DNA of 64,000 nt from UBA12170 sp964293475. GTDB lineage: Bacteria; Bacteroidota; Bacteroidia; Bacteroidales; UBA12170. This document shows positions 53,309 through 61,401 of the stretch, piece after piece; positions within the stretch are counted from its first letter, which is position 1; every line of letters begins with the position of its first letter. The stretch spans positions 3,792-67,791 of the forward strand of contig CAXYYJ010000030.1 in assembly GCA_964293475.1 (NCBI GenBank), given 5' to 3'. A program made the translations under genes and the position numbers. A model generated the notes under the pieces. The model was not told the origin of the DNA. It did no database searches and worked only from the letters and a program-made list of their open reading frames with translations.

Positions 53309-53366
53309 GGTATTAAATTTTTTGTTTGCTACAAATCTACTATAAAATGATTTAGCACACTAAAAA

Positions 53367-53397
53367 AAAGGTAAGCACCGGAGCGATACTTACCTTT
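53367..53397 (-). terminator. Terminator after the 53418 gene
   Basis: On the minus strand AAAGGTAAG / CTTACCTTT with a 13-nt loop and a T run (53369-53362). Confidence 0.85.
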
Positions 53398-53417
53398 CAG
53401 CTGAAAGATGTGTTTTC

Positions 53418-54062
53418 TTAAAATTTCATCACCAATCCAATGCCATTGGGGGTTATTCCCATTTGCAAAGATGTTTCTTTTGGTTTGCAATTTTCCATGC
53501 CCACGCTGGCCCGTTTAGATTTTGCCGTGCCAACAATGGCAAGAGGAATGCCTGTGCCTGTAAGTGCCACCCCAAGAACCATGACCAACGCACCTGTTGA
53601 TGCCTTTTGTTCATTGGCAAATTTTTCGGTAGTGGTGTTGTACCCGGCATTGGAAATCATGTTATAACCACCAACCACCGATACCACGCCAACCACAGCC
53701 AGAACAAAGCCCGCAGTTTGAGTACCCTGAGCTCTTTTTTTCATGGCAGCATAATCATTGTAATTGAAGCCTTTATAAGTTAACTCGTCGCCATTGGCAT
53801 TGTTGGCCATTACTGGGGCAGATTGGTCAACAGCTTTTAGATTGATGAATTCGCCATTTCTTTTAACGGCAACCGCCTGCATAACCAGTTCTTTTCCATC
53901 TTTGGCAAAGAAGACAACATTTCCATCCTTGATGTCGTGAATTTGGCAATTGAGTATGGCGCTATCGCCATTGATGGGATAAACAATGTCGGAGGCCTGT
54001 GACTGAGCCCAAAGATTCAGAGTAAGGAATAACGCAGCGGTTAGAAGAAGTAATTTTCTCAT
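53418..54062 (-). CDS. Exported/membrane hypothetical protein, 214 residues
   Basis: Signal peptide MRKLLLLTAALFLTLNLWA (cut before QSQ), a short beta-rich domain (30-85, SAILNCQIHDIKDGNVVFFA), then two hydrophobic Gly-rich segments (about 117-136 and 152-172: GFVLAVVGVVSVVGGYNMI; GALVMVLGVALTGTGIPLAI). It ends in Phe. Similar proteins are frequent in Bacteroidota without assigned function. Monocistronic, with its own terminator. Confidence 0.7.
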   Translation of the reverse strand: MRKLLLLTAALFLTLNLWAQSQASDIVYPINGDSAILNCQIHDIKDGNVVFFAKDGKELVMQAVAVKRNGEFINLKAVDQSAPVMANNANGDELTYKGFNYNDYAAMKKRAQGTQTAGFVLAVVGVVSVVGGYNMISNAGYNTTTEKFANEQKASTGALVMVLGVALTGTGIPLAIVGTAKSKRASVGMENCKPKETSLQMGITPNGIGLVMKF

Positions 54063-54722
54063 AAATAATTGTTTAAATGTTTATACCGTCAAATGTAAAA
54101 AAATTAAATATATCGGAAATAAGTAAATGAAAAAAAAGTGATGGTTGCGGTTATTGTTGAAAATCAAGGTGATGCGGAATAAAAGAATAAAATTCCAATA
54201 ATATTCCAAACCCTTTTTAAATGATATAAGATGTAAAGAATGGATGAGAATAAACCTGTCGCCTTATCATTAACAAATAGTTGGATCCAACTGCAAGATA
54301 TATCAGTTTAAACATTCAGAAGCCCTAATACCATGAAATAGAAAAATATAGCCATTTTTATTTGATTCGGTTTCCAATTTTATGCCACCCCAGGACAGAA
54401 CAGCAGCAACAGCGAGGCCAATATTCGTGGACAAAAGCCCGAAAACCGAGCCAAAAATGATTAAACAGAAAGCCAAAAATATATTTCTCCTTAAACGGAT
54501 ATACTTATTTATCTTTTTCCTATTTTAGCCATCTAAACACCCCAAAACCAATTGAGTACCTATGTCTGCTGATTTTTTAAATATTTTTTCTCCCGACAAA
54601 GAAATATGTTTCCATAAGCGAATTAGAACTGAAGGAATTGAAGATATAGTGGATATATGCGCAATATTGCGGGTATTGGGGGGTTGGCAACAATTTATCA
54701 GCATACCGTAAACTAAATAACA
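54063..54722. other. 660-bp region between core genes and the accessory island
   Basis: No confident gene. It holds a decayed small membrane-protein frame on the minus strand (54303-54532) and a possible 49-codon plus-strand frame (54562-54711, MSADFLNIFSPDKEICFHKR onward) that has no recognisable family. A/T content is high and no clear terminator was seen. It is the likely left junction of the island. Confidence 0.5.
54303..54532 (-). pseudogene. Frameshifted small membrane protein (candidate)
   Basis: The minus strand from the ATG at 54532 reads MAKIGKR then stop. One base earlier in phase, a 70-codon frame runs through INKYIRLRRNIFLAFCLIIF and GSVFGLLSTNIGLAVAAVL to TGA at 54305-54303. 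The phase change falls at a run of five A's. Joined, it would be a basic N-terminus plus a membrane hairpin of about 75 residues. Either an indel killed it or the match is chance. Confidence 0.3.
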
Positions 54723-55988
54723 ATGGAAAAAATATCGATTAAACAAATTGAAAATGCATTTTTGCCAGCCAGAGAAATTTTGAATACAAAAAGATTTGCC
54801 GGTAGAAAAGAATATGTGAAAGATTCCTTTTTATCACTTGTTTCAGAAGGTGCTAATATCGCAATTGTTGGAAACAGAGGTATAGGAAAATCCTCTTTGG
54901 CTAGACAAATAATAAATCTAAGTCAAGGGGACAATTCTTTATTGGAGAAACTTGAAATCCATAATGATGAAAAGCTTGATTTTTTGACTATTTACATTGC
55001 ATGTGGAAATGCTGTAAACACGATAAATGATTTATTAGTTCGTTTACTAACAACAAGAGAATGTTTTTTAGAATGGATATATGAAATCCCCACTGCAAAG
55101 AAAGAGATTGATAAAATAAATGCTGGAATAGACATTAAAGTTTTAAAAGCAGGTAGTGAAGGTGCTTCAGAATCATCGACCGAATCTGCCGTTAAAGAAC
55201 ATAAGACAGATGTTATATTTCAAAATGTAGTTAATGATTTGATTAAATCAAAAATTGCTAAAGATGGCATTCTGATTGTTGTGGATGAATTCGACCAGAT
55301 TGAAAATCCTCAGGGGTTTGCTCGACTTTTAAAATCATTAGCAACTAATGCCCCAGGATTAAAATTTTGCATTGTTGGAGTTGCTAATGATATTCAAGCT
55401 TTAATAAAAGAACATGAAAGCGCTGATAGATTATTTGCAGGTAGTGTGATTAATCTACCTTCAATGACTAATGATGAATTAACCGAAATCGTAAAAAACG
55501 CAGAATTATCCATTGATAATTTTATAACTTTTCAACAAGGCGCAATAGATAAAATGATTTCTCTCGCAAACGGCCATCCGTATATTGTGCATTTAATAGG
55601 AAAACAAGCCTTTAGGACAGCGTATTTTGACGGAGTGTATGAGATTGATGAAGAGTTTATTGTTTCAACACTTAAAAATATTGCAGAAAGAGAAGCAGAC
55701 CCAATACTTGAGGGAAGATATAAAAAAGCTGTTGCATCATCTTATCAAAGAGAAGCTGTTTTAAAATCATTAGCAGATTGTGTTAAGAGCGACGGAGAGT
55801 TACATACAGGTGATGCATATAAAATCGCAATAGATAGAGATGTTGATAATCCAAGTCAATATGTTGGTCAATTGGTTACAGATGATTATGGAGCAGAAGT
55901 TATTAAAATTAGAGAAAGATATTATAGATTTAAAGACTCATTGTTCCTGACTTATGTTAAGGCAAGACCATGGATTTTCGAAAATTAA
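54723..55988 (+). CDS. AAA/STAND-like ATPase, putative defence gene
   Basis: A 421-residue P-loop ATPase of the Orc1/Cdc6-like AAA_16 type. It has a bait-like AGRKEYV box (26-32), Walker A IVGNRGIGKSS (48-58) and Walker B ILIVVDEFDQIEN (near 185-197), followed by a sensor-like segment (FCIVGVANDI) and a C-terminal helical part that looks like a winged helix (REAVLKSLADCVKSDGELHT, 340-410). Such proteins occur often in mobile and defence regions, where the ATPase senses and an associated protein acts. No effector domain is fused. It is the first gene of the AT-rich right-hand island. Biological role inferred from context. Confidence 0.75.
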   Translation: MEKISIKQIENAFLPAREILNTKRFAGRKEYVKDSFLSLVSEGANIAIVGNRGIGKSSLARQIINLSQGDNSLLEKLEIHNDEKLDFLTIYIACGNAVNTINDLLVRLLTTRECFLEWIYEIPTAKKEIDKINAGIDIKVLKAGSEGASESSTESAVKEHKTDVIFQNVVNDLIKSKIAKDGILIVVDEFDQIENPQGFARLLKSLATNAPGLKFCIVGVANDIQALIKEHESADRLFAGSVINLPSMTNDELTEIVKNAELSIDNFITFQQGAIDKMISLANGHPYIVHLIGKQAFRTAYFDGVYEIDEEFIVSTLKNIAEREADPILEGRYKKAVASSYQREAVLKSLADCVKSDGELHTGDAYKIAIDRDVDNPSQYVGQLVTDDYGAEVIKIRERYYRFKDSLFLTYVKARPWIFEN

Positions 55989-55996
55989 CTGTTAGC

Positions 55997-56171
55997 AATA
56001 AGTAGTACTTTGAGCGGTCGGCACTATTTGTCCCGAAAATCGGGAGCTTGCCCCGCTAAGCGGGGAACCAGCAAGAAATCCTTGAAAAAGTTCATTTAGA
56101 AAATTACTATACTTGAACTTTCAAAAGAAAACTTTGAATTTGTAACAACCTAATAATCAATGATAAAAATT
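55997..56171 (+). repeat. Intergenic repeat A with REP-like double hairpin
   Basis: It matches 56916-57051 at both ends (AATAAGTAG...GAGCGGTC and, at 56090-56171, TTCATTTAGAAAATTACTA to AATAATCAATGATAAAAATT; roughly 90 percent identical over the last 82 bp). Copy A carries about 44 extra bases with two perfect hairpins: TCCCGA-AAA-TCGGGA (56031-56045) and CCCCGCT-A-AGCGGGG (56051-56065), typical of a small palindromic mobile repeat. Confidence 0.75.
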
Positions 56172-56205
56172 GATGGCAGTCCGAACCATAAAAAAGACAA
56201 ATACG

Positions 56206-56901
56206 ATGGATATAACATACAATGTAACAATTACTGATTTAATTCAAGCAATAGGTGTAGGACTTGGATTTCCTGCAGCAGTATGGGGAATTTTTAAACT
56301 TTTTATAAAAGATCAAGATAAAGCCAGACAAATAAAATCTCTTGAAAACATATCGATAAGTCAAAACTCTGCAATAGATAAAATGACAGACCAAATTGCA
56401 GAACTATCAAAACAGACATCCCAATTTGAATACCAGTCCTTGCTATTTAAAGAAGGAAATGAATTGTTAAAAGACCAGATAAAAATTCAAACGGATGCAT
56501 TACTTAACGACAAAGACCATAAAGCGGCGTACTTAGAATTAGAAAGAAAGAAAAGAAAATCTGAAATACGACCATTCTTCAAATCTACAGGTAGTGCATA
56601 TTCTGGAGAACAAGATTTCAGATTGCCTTTTGTCAATTTTGGCGGCAGAGCAAATTTTGAGAGAATTGAAGAAATAGACTCGAGCAATATTACGATAATA
56701 CATCAATGCAGGAAGGAAAGAATAATTGAACAAAATGACATTTATGAATTTCAAGCAATAGCTAAAGGCCGTTTTCACGGCCACAATGTGCCTTTTGAAG
56801 TTAACTTAATATATTATGACGCTGACAAAAATAAATATAAGCAGAACATTAAAGGTACAGGTTTGAGTGCCAATATTGAAGCACCACTTGAACAAGAATA
56901 G
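56206..56901 (+). CDS. Membrane-anchored coiled-coil protein, unknown function
   Basis: 231 residues from the ATG at 56206. Upstream in-frame TTG/ATG codons (56170, 56173) lie at the end of repeat A and are less likely, because the equivalent position before the next gene is non-coding. One N-terminal membrane segment (about 10-30, IQAIGVGLGFPAAVWGIFKL), a coiled-coil region (45-110) and a C-terminal beta-rich domain (IRPFFKSTGSAYSGEQDF onward). I do not recognise the family. Placed between two copies of an intergenic repeat in the island, so possibly a cassette-like insertion. Confidence 0.65.
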   Translation: MDITYNVTITDLIQAIGVGLGFPAAVWGIFKLFIKDQDKARQIKSLENISISQNSAIDKMTDQIAELSKQTSQFEYQSLLFKEGNELLKDQIKIQTDALLNDKDHKAAYLELERKKRKSEIRPFFKSTGSAYSGEQDFRLPFVNFGGRANFERIEEIDSSNITIIHQCRKERIIEQNDIYEFQAIAKGRFHGHNVPFEVNLIYYDADKNKYKQNIKGTGLSANIEAPLEQE

Positions 56902-56915
56902 AAATAGTTATATAT

Positions 56916-57051
56916 AATAAGTAGGACTATGAGCGGTCTGCACGACCCAGCGAGAAGTCCTTGCATGAGTTCATTTAGAAAATTACTAAATTTGATCTTT
57001 CAAAGGGAAACTTTGAATTTGTAAAAACCTAATAATCAATGATAAAAATTT
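56916..57051 (+). repeat. Intergenic repeat B
   Basis: Diverged partner of repeat A (55997-56171) without the REP-like double hairpin. The two copies flank the gene at 56206-56901. Confidence 0.75.
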
Positions 57052-57120
57052 GCATTAATCAAAATTAAAAATAAGAAAGTTACATAAATATAAACGATTA
57101 AAACAAAATACGACAAAATT

Positions 57121-57324
57121 ATGGCACAAATTTTTAAAAAAGGAGAGATTGTAGTTCTTAATTCAGGTGGACCACAAATGACTGTTGAAAAGTACAAACG
57201 AATAAATGTTGATTTATATTCAACTGCCGACAGTGATCATATTGTTGTTTGCACGTGGTTTGATAATGATTATAAATTAGTTAGTCATGAATTTGAACAA
57301 GAAGCTTTGAAAAAATATGAATAG
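57121..57324 (+). CDS. YodC-family (DUF2158) small protein
   Basis: A 67-residue protein that fits DUF2158: an N-terminal KKGEIVVLNSGGPQMTVEKY and a C-terminal VVCTWFDNDYKLVSHEFEQ, the family's SGGPxMTV and CxWF motifs. These are small beta-barrel-like proteins of unknown role, common on mobile elements. It overlaps the next gene by 8 bp, so the two are coupled. Confidence 0.85.
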   Translation: MAQIFKKGEIVVLNSGGPQMTVEKYKRINVDLYSTADSDHIVVCTWFDNDYKLVSHEFEQEALKKYE

Positions 57325-57820
57325 TAAGATATTAATCTTATGGACACTGCTCCTATTAGTAATAGCAATATGGATTATTTATCCAATATTTATAGCTAAA
57401 CATATTCCAATTGAACTGAGAAATGGGCAACCTGTTGATTCTTTTGGTGCCCTCAACACATTGTTTTCTGGGTTTGCGTTTGCAGTTCTGATTTATACTA
57501 TAATTCAACAAAATTATCAATTAGGAATGCAAAAAGAAGAACTTTCTTTGCAGAGAAGGGAACTTGAACTTACAAGAATTGAGCTAAATAGGAGTGCTTC
57601 CGCCCAAGAATCCACAGAGAAATCGATTAAAAATCAAGCAAAATTAATGGAATATTCATCAAAATTAGATGGATTAAAAACTCTATTACAAACTTATCGA
57701 GATAATTCTGAGAGCAAACATTATACAATTCCAGAGAAAGAAACATTTAGAAGAAAAACAAAAGATATTGAGAAAGAAATTGAGCGATTAATTGAAGGTT
57801 TATCAAAAATGATAAACTAA
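57317..57820 (+). CDS. Two-TM coiled-coil protein (possible abortive-infection type)
   Basis: A 167-residue protein with membrane segments at about 5-27 (ILILWTLLLLVIAIWIIYPI) and 46-65 (LNTLFSGFAFAVLIYTIIQQ), then a long coiled coil (75-110, EELSLQRRELELTRIELNR) and a helical C-terminus. This arrangement recurs in uncharacterised proteins from phage-defence regions. A membrane-acting effector is an attractive guess, not shown. It overlaps the DUF2158 gene. Confidence 0.65.
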   Translation: MNSKILILWTLLLLVIAIWIIYPIFIAKHIPIELRNGQPVDSFGALNTLFSGFAFAVLIYTIIQQNYQLGMQKEELSLQRRELELTRIELNRSASAQESTEKSIKNQAKLMEYSSKLDGLKTLLQTYRDNSESKHYTIPEKETFRRKTKDIEKEIERLIEGLSKMIN

Positions 57821-58180
57821 AAACTACTTTCAAAATTTTGTAAATTGCTTTGCGGTGTTCTGTCAGGTTGTCGCCACGGATTCCCACATGATTGTCTACG
57901 ACCAGCGGACGACCTCCCCTATTCCGCAACGCCAACTTAAAATTTACTGTTAGCGTTCATTGGAAGGCACAAAACAAACTATAGAATGATAAAGGAATTT
58001 TGCTACATTAAGACAAAGAAGAAAAATGAACAGCCCCCCTACACAAAGCAGCATATTTGCAAGCCCCAACACAAAAGCCGATGCTTCAGCTTGCAAAAGA
58101 GCTGTTTTCTTGCCGACGCACCAGCGGAAATTGATACATTTGCGTTTATTGACAAATTCAATTTAAGGACAAATTAAAAT
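57821..58180. other. Structured non-coding region upstream of hsdM
   Basis: No supported gene. It contains a long imperfect inverted repeat (TTGCGG 57850-57855 with CCGCAA 57924-57929; AGGTTGTC 57865-57872 with GACGACCT 57908-57915). CTGTTAGC follows at 57947-57954, a motif also present after the ATPase gene at 55989-55996. A second hairpin pairs TTTGCAAGC (58056-58064) with GCTTGCAAA (58089-58097). GC content is higher than in the flanking genes. It may be a recombination site or a structured leader of the restriction operon. Confidence 0.5.
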
Positions 58181-59989
58181 ATGAGTTTAAATACACAGAA
58201 TCTACAACCAATTATAAACTTCATCTGGACAGTTGCTGACGATGTATTGATTAACAAATTTCTTGAAAACCAGTATCAGGACGTTATTCTTCCAATGACT
58301 GTTTTACGTCGTTTGGATTTGGCACTTGAACCAACAAAAGACAAGGTTTTAAAGACCCACGAAGAATTTAAAAGCAAGATTGACAACTTATACGGATTGC
58401 TGACCAGTGAACAACATGGAACCGGTTTGGCGTTTTACAACACATCAAAGTTTACCATGAAAAAACTGTTGGCTGACCCGAAAAATATTGATACCAACTT
58501 TTTAGATTATCTCAATGGTTTTTCAGAAAATGTGCAAGACATTATCACGAAGTTTAAATTCCGTAACCAATTAGAAACCTTTGAAACAACAGGAATTACC
58601 TTTTCACTCATTGAAAAATTCTGCAATCCGAAAGTTGAATTAAGCCCCGACAAAATATCGCCTATGGCAATGGGTTATATGTTTGAGGACTTAATCAGAA
58701 GATTTAACGAAAAAACAAACGCAGCAGCAGGGCGACACTTTACCCCAAGAGAAATTATTGAGTTAATGACTCATTTGGTTTATTTGCCAGTAAAAGACAA
58801 AATTCAGAAAGGAACATTTTTAGTTTACGACCCTTGTGCGGGTTCGGGTGCAATGCTTACGCAATCAAAAGCATTTGCCACCAATCCCGAAGGAGAAATA
58901 AAATCGAAAGCTACATTTCACTTATACGGACAAGAAAACACAGGAGAAATGTATGCGGTTTGTAAATCGGATATGTTGCTGAAAGGCGAAGACCCTGACA
59001 AAATAAAATTTGGTTCAACGCTAAGTGAATACGGTTTTGACCCCGATTTAAAATTCAATTTCATGCTTACCAATCCTCCTTATGGAACAAGTTGGAAGCA
59101 AGACATTGACAACTTAAATGTTGGAACGGAAAAGAAAATAAGCATTGTTGACAAACGCTTTAATCTCAAAATCAAAAACTTTAAAGGAGAACTGGAAGAA
59201 ACCTCTTTGACTTCACGAAGTAACGACGGACAGTTAATGTTTATGCTCCACATGCTTTCTAAGATGAAAGACCCGAAAGACGGCGGAAGTAGAATTGCTT
59301 CTGTTCAAAATGGATCGGCTCTTTTTACAGGTGATGCTGGAAGTGGCGAAAGTGGAATCCGTCAATACATTTTAGAAAACGATTTGTTGGAATGTATCAT
59401 TCAGTTGCCAAATGACATTTTCTATAATACTGGAATAGCCACTTACGTATGGATTATTTCAAATGTGAAAGATGAAAAACGAAAAGGTAAAGTTCAGCTG
59501 ATTAACGCTTCAACTGAAGAGTTTTACAAAAACATGAGAAAGCCTCTTGGCGAAAAACGTTTGGAACTTTTGCCTGAACACATCATAAAAATACAAGAAC
59601 TCTATTTTGCATTTGAGGAAAACCAATATTCAAAAATATTTGACAACGCAGACTTTGGCTTTTATCAGATTACAGTTCATCAACCCGAAAGAGACGAAAA
59701 AGGTAAAATTGTACTTGATGCGAAAGGATATCCAAAATCTGATAGTTCATTGAAAGATTTTGAAAAAGTGCCAATGAAGGACAAAATTAAAGACTATTTC
59801 AAAAATGAAGTTTTGCCTTTTGCTCCTGATGCTTGGTATGATGATAAGAAAATGAAAGTTGGATATGAAATTTCATTTACTAAATATTTTTACAAACATG
59901 AACCATTGAGAGACCTTGCTGATATTGAAAAAGACATTACGCAGTTAGAAAAAGAAACTGATGGTTTATTAAATGAGATTATAGCATAA
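58181..59989 (+). CDS. hsdM: Type I restriction-modification DNA methyltransferase subunit
   Basis: A 602-residue N6-adenine methyltransferase. N-terminal HsdM_N helical domain (1-~160), SAM-binding motif I YDPCAGSGAML (near 220) and catalytic motif IV NPPYGTSW (near 306). It methylates the target sequence chosen by HsdS to mark self DNA. Full length. Its TAA overlaps the hsdS ATG by one base (TAATG), so hsdM-hsdS is a tight operon. The operon's hsdR was not found before the window end; two DUF262 genes occupy the next positions. Confidence 0.96.
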   Translation: MSLNTQNLQPIINFIWTVADDVLINKFLENQYQDVILPMTVLRRLDLALEPTKDKVLKTHEEFKSKIDNLYGLLTSEQHGTGLAFYNTSKFTMKKLLADPKNIDTNFLDYLNGFSENVQDIITKFKFRNQLETFETTGITFSLIEKFCNPKVELSPDKISPMAMGYMFEDLIRRFNEKTNAAAGRHFTPREIIELMTHLVYLPVKDKIQKGTFLVYDPCAGSGAMLTQSKAFATNPEGEIKSKATFHLYGQENTGEMYAVCKSDMLLKGEDPDKIKFGSTLSEYGFDPDLKFNFMLTNPPYGTSWKQDIDNLNVGTEKKISIVDKRFNLKIKNFKGELEETSLTSRSNDGQLMFMLHMLSKMKDPKDGGSRIASVQNGSALFTGDAGSGESGIRQYILENDLLECIIQLPNDIFYNTGIATYVWIISNVKDEKRKGKVQLINASTEEFYKNMRKPLGEKRLELLPEHIIKIQELYFAFEENQYSKIFDNADFGFYQITVHQPERDEKGKIVLDAKGYPKSDSSLKDFEKVPMKDKIKDYFKNEVLPFAPDAWYDDKKMKVGYEISFTKYFYKHEPLRDLADIEKDITQLEKETDGLLNEIIA

Positions 59990-61401
59990 TGAGCAAGTCA
60001 AAATATTCAACATACAAACCATCGAAAACGCTTTGGCAAGAGCAAATTCCCAGTCATTGGCAGGAAACAGAATTGCGTATGCTCTTTGCCGATAACAAAA
60101 ACAAAAATATTGGACTAGTTGAAAGAAATTTACTTTCGCTAAGTTACGGAAAACTAAAACGTAAAGACATTGACAATGCCACGGGCTTAGTTCCTGCATC
60201 ATTTGAAGGTTATCAGATTATTGATGAAGGTTATATTGTATTGCGTTTTACAGATTTGCAGAACGACAAAAAATCGTTAAGAGTTGGATACGCCAACGAA
60301 AAGGGAATTATAACGAATGCTTATATTGGTTTAGCTCCAAAAGCTGATATTCATTCAAAATACTTTTATTACCAACTTCACTTTCTTGATAAAATCAAGT
60401 ATTTCTATAATCTTGGCGGTGGCGTAAGACAATCGTTAGCTTATAAAGAATTTGGAAGAGAAACGGTTTTAATACCCGACAAAGAAGAACAACTTGCAAT
60501 TGCCAATTTTCTTGAATTCAAACTGGCTAAAATCGACCGCTTTATCCGAAAGAAAAAGCAACTGATAAAACTACTCAACGAGCAAAAAGCAGCAATCATC
60601 AACCAAGCCATTACCAAAGGTTTAGACTCAAACGCCAAAATGAAACCTTCGGGCATTGAATGGTTGGGGGATATTCCTGAGCATTGGGAGCAATATAAAT
60701 TAAAATATCTTATAACAAAACCAATTGCAGGTGCTTGGGGTGCTGAACCAAAAAATGATAGTAATAATATTATATGTGTAAGAGTTGCAGACTTTAAGGA
60801 ATATGAAATTAAAGCCGATAATCTAACTATTAGAAATATTGAGGCAAAACCAGAGCAAATATTACAACATGGTGATTTGTTACTAGAAAAATCTGGAGGT
60901 GGGGAAAAAACTCCAGTTGGCAGGGTTGTTCTTTTTAATCAAGTTTTCAAAGCTGTTACTTCTAATTTTGTTGCCAAGTTTTCACCAAAAACAGTCTTAG
61001 TTACTTCAGAATATTTACTTTACATTTTTAAGCTTATAAATAGTGTTAAGTGGAATTTTAAATCAATAAAACAAACAACAGGAATTCAAAATATCGATAC
61101 CTACCAGTATTTGGATAATTGGATATTCATTCCAAAAATAAATGAACAAAAAGATATTGTTAATCATATTAAAAACGAATTTATAATATTAGATGAAACC
61201 ATTTCCACAATCGAAAAAGAAATTGCTTTGGTGGAAGAATACAAAACTGCATTAATAGCGGAAGCGGTTACTGGTAAAATAGATGTGAGAGATTTTGAAA
61301 TTCCTGAAACAGTTGAAGAAGAAAGCTATGAGGAATTGGAAGAAGAATTAAGTATGGTGGCTGAAGATGAAGGTGAATATGAAAACACAAGTGACTTATG
61401 A
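59989..61401 (+). CDS. hsdS: Type I restriction-modification specificity subunit
   Basis: A 470-residue protein with two target-recognition domains (about 15-170 and 220-380) separated by conserved helices (ANFLEFKLAKIDRFIRKKKQ and the C-terminal IISTIEKEIALVEEYKTALI-like segment). The second domain opens with GIEWLGDIPEHWEQYKLKYL, the usual start of an HsdS half. An acidic tail (EEESYEELEEELSMVAEDEG) extends past the family core, which is unusual. Its stop overlaps the next start by 4 bp (ATGA). The recognised DNA sequence cannot be predicted. Confidence 0.95.
   Translation: MSKSKYSTYKPSKTLWQEQIPSHWQETELRMLFADNKNKNIGLVERNLLSLSYGKLKRKDIDNATGLVPASFEGYQIIDEGYIVLRFTDLQNDKKSLRVGYANEKGIITNAYIGLAPKADIHSKYFYYQLHFLDKIKYFYNLGGGVRQSLAYKEFGRETVLIPDKEEQLAIANFLEFKLAKIDRFIRKKKQLIKLLNEQKAAIINQAITKGLDSNAKMKPSGIEWLGDIPEHWEQYKLKYLITKPIAGAWGAEPKNDSNNIICVRVADFKEYEIKADNLTIRNIEAKPEQILQHGDLLLEKSGGGEKTPVGRVVLFNQVFKAVTSNFVAKFSPKTVLVTSEYLLYIFKLINSVKWNFKSIKQTTGIQNIDTYQYLDNWIFIPKINEQKDIVNHIKNEFIILDETISTIEKEIALVEEYKTALIAEAVTGKIDVRDFEIPETVEEESYEELEEELSMVAEDEGEYENTSDL

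Noticed and set aside
57986..58177. Plus-strand 63-codon frame before hsdM
   Set aside because: Composition is unlike a protein, and it spans the TTTGCAAGC/GCTTGCAAA hairpin.
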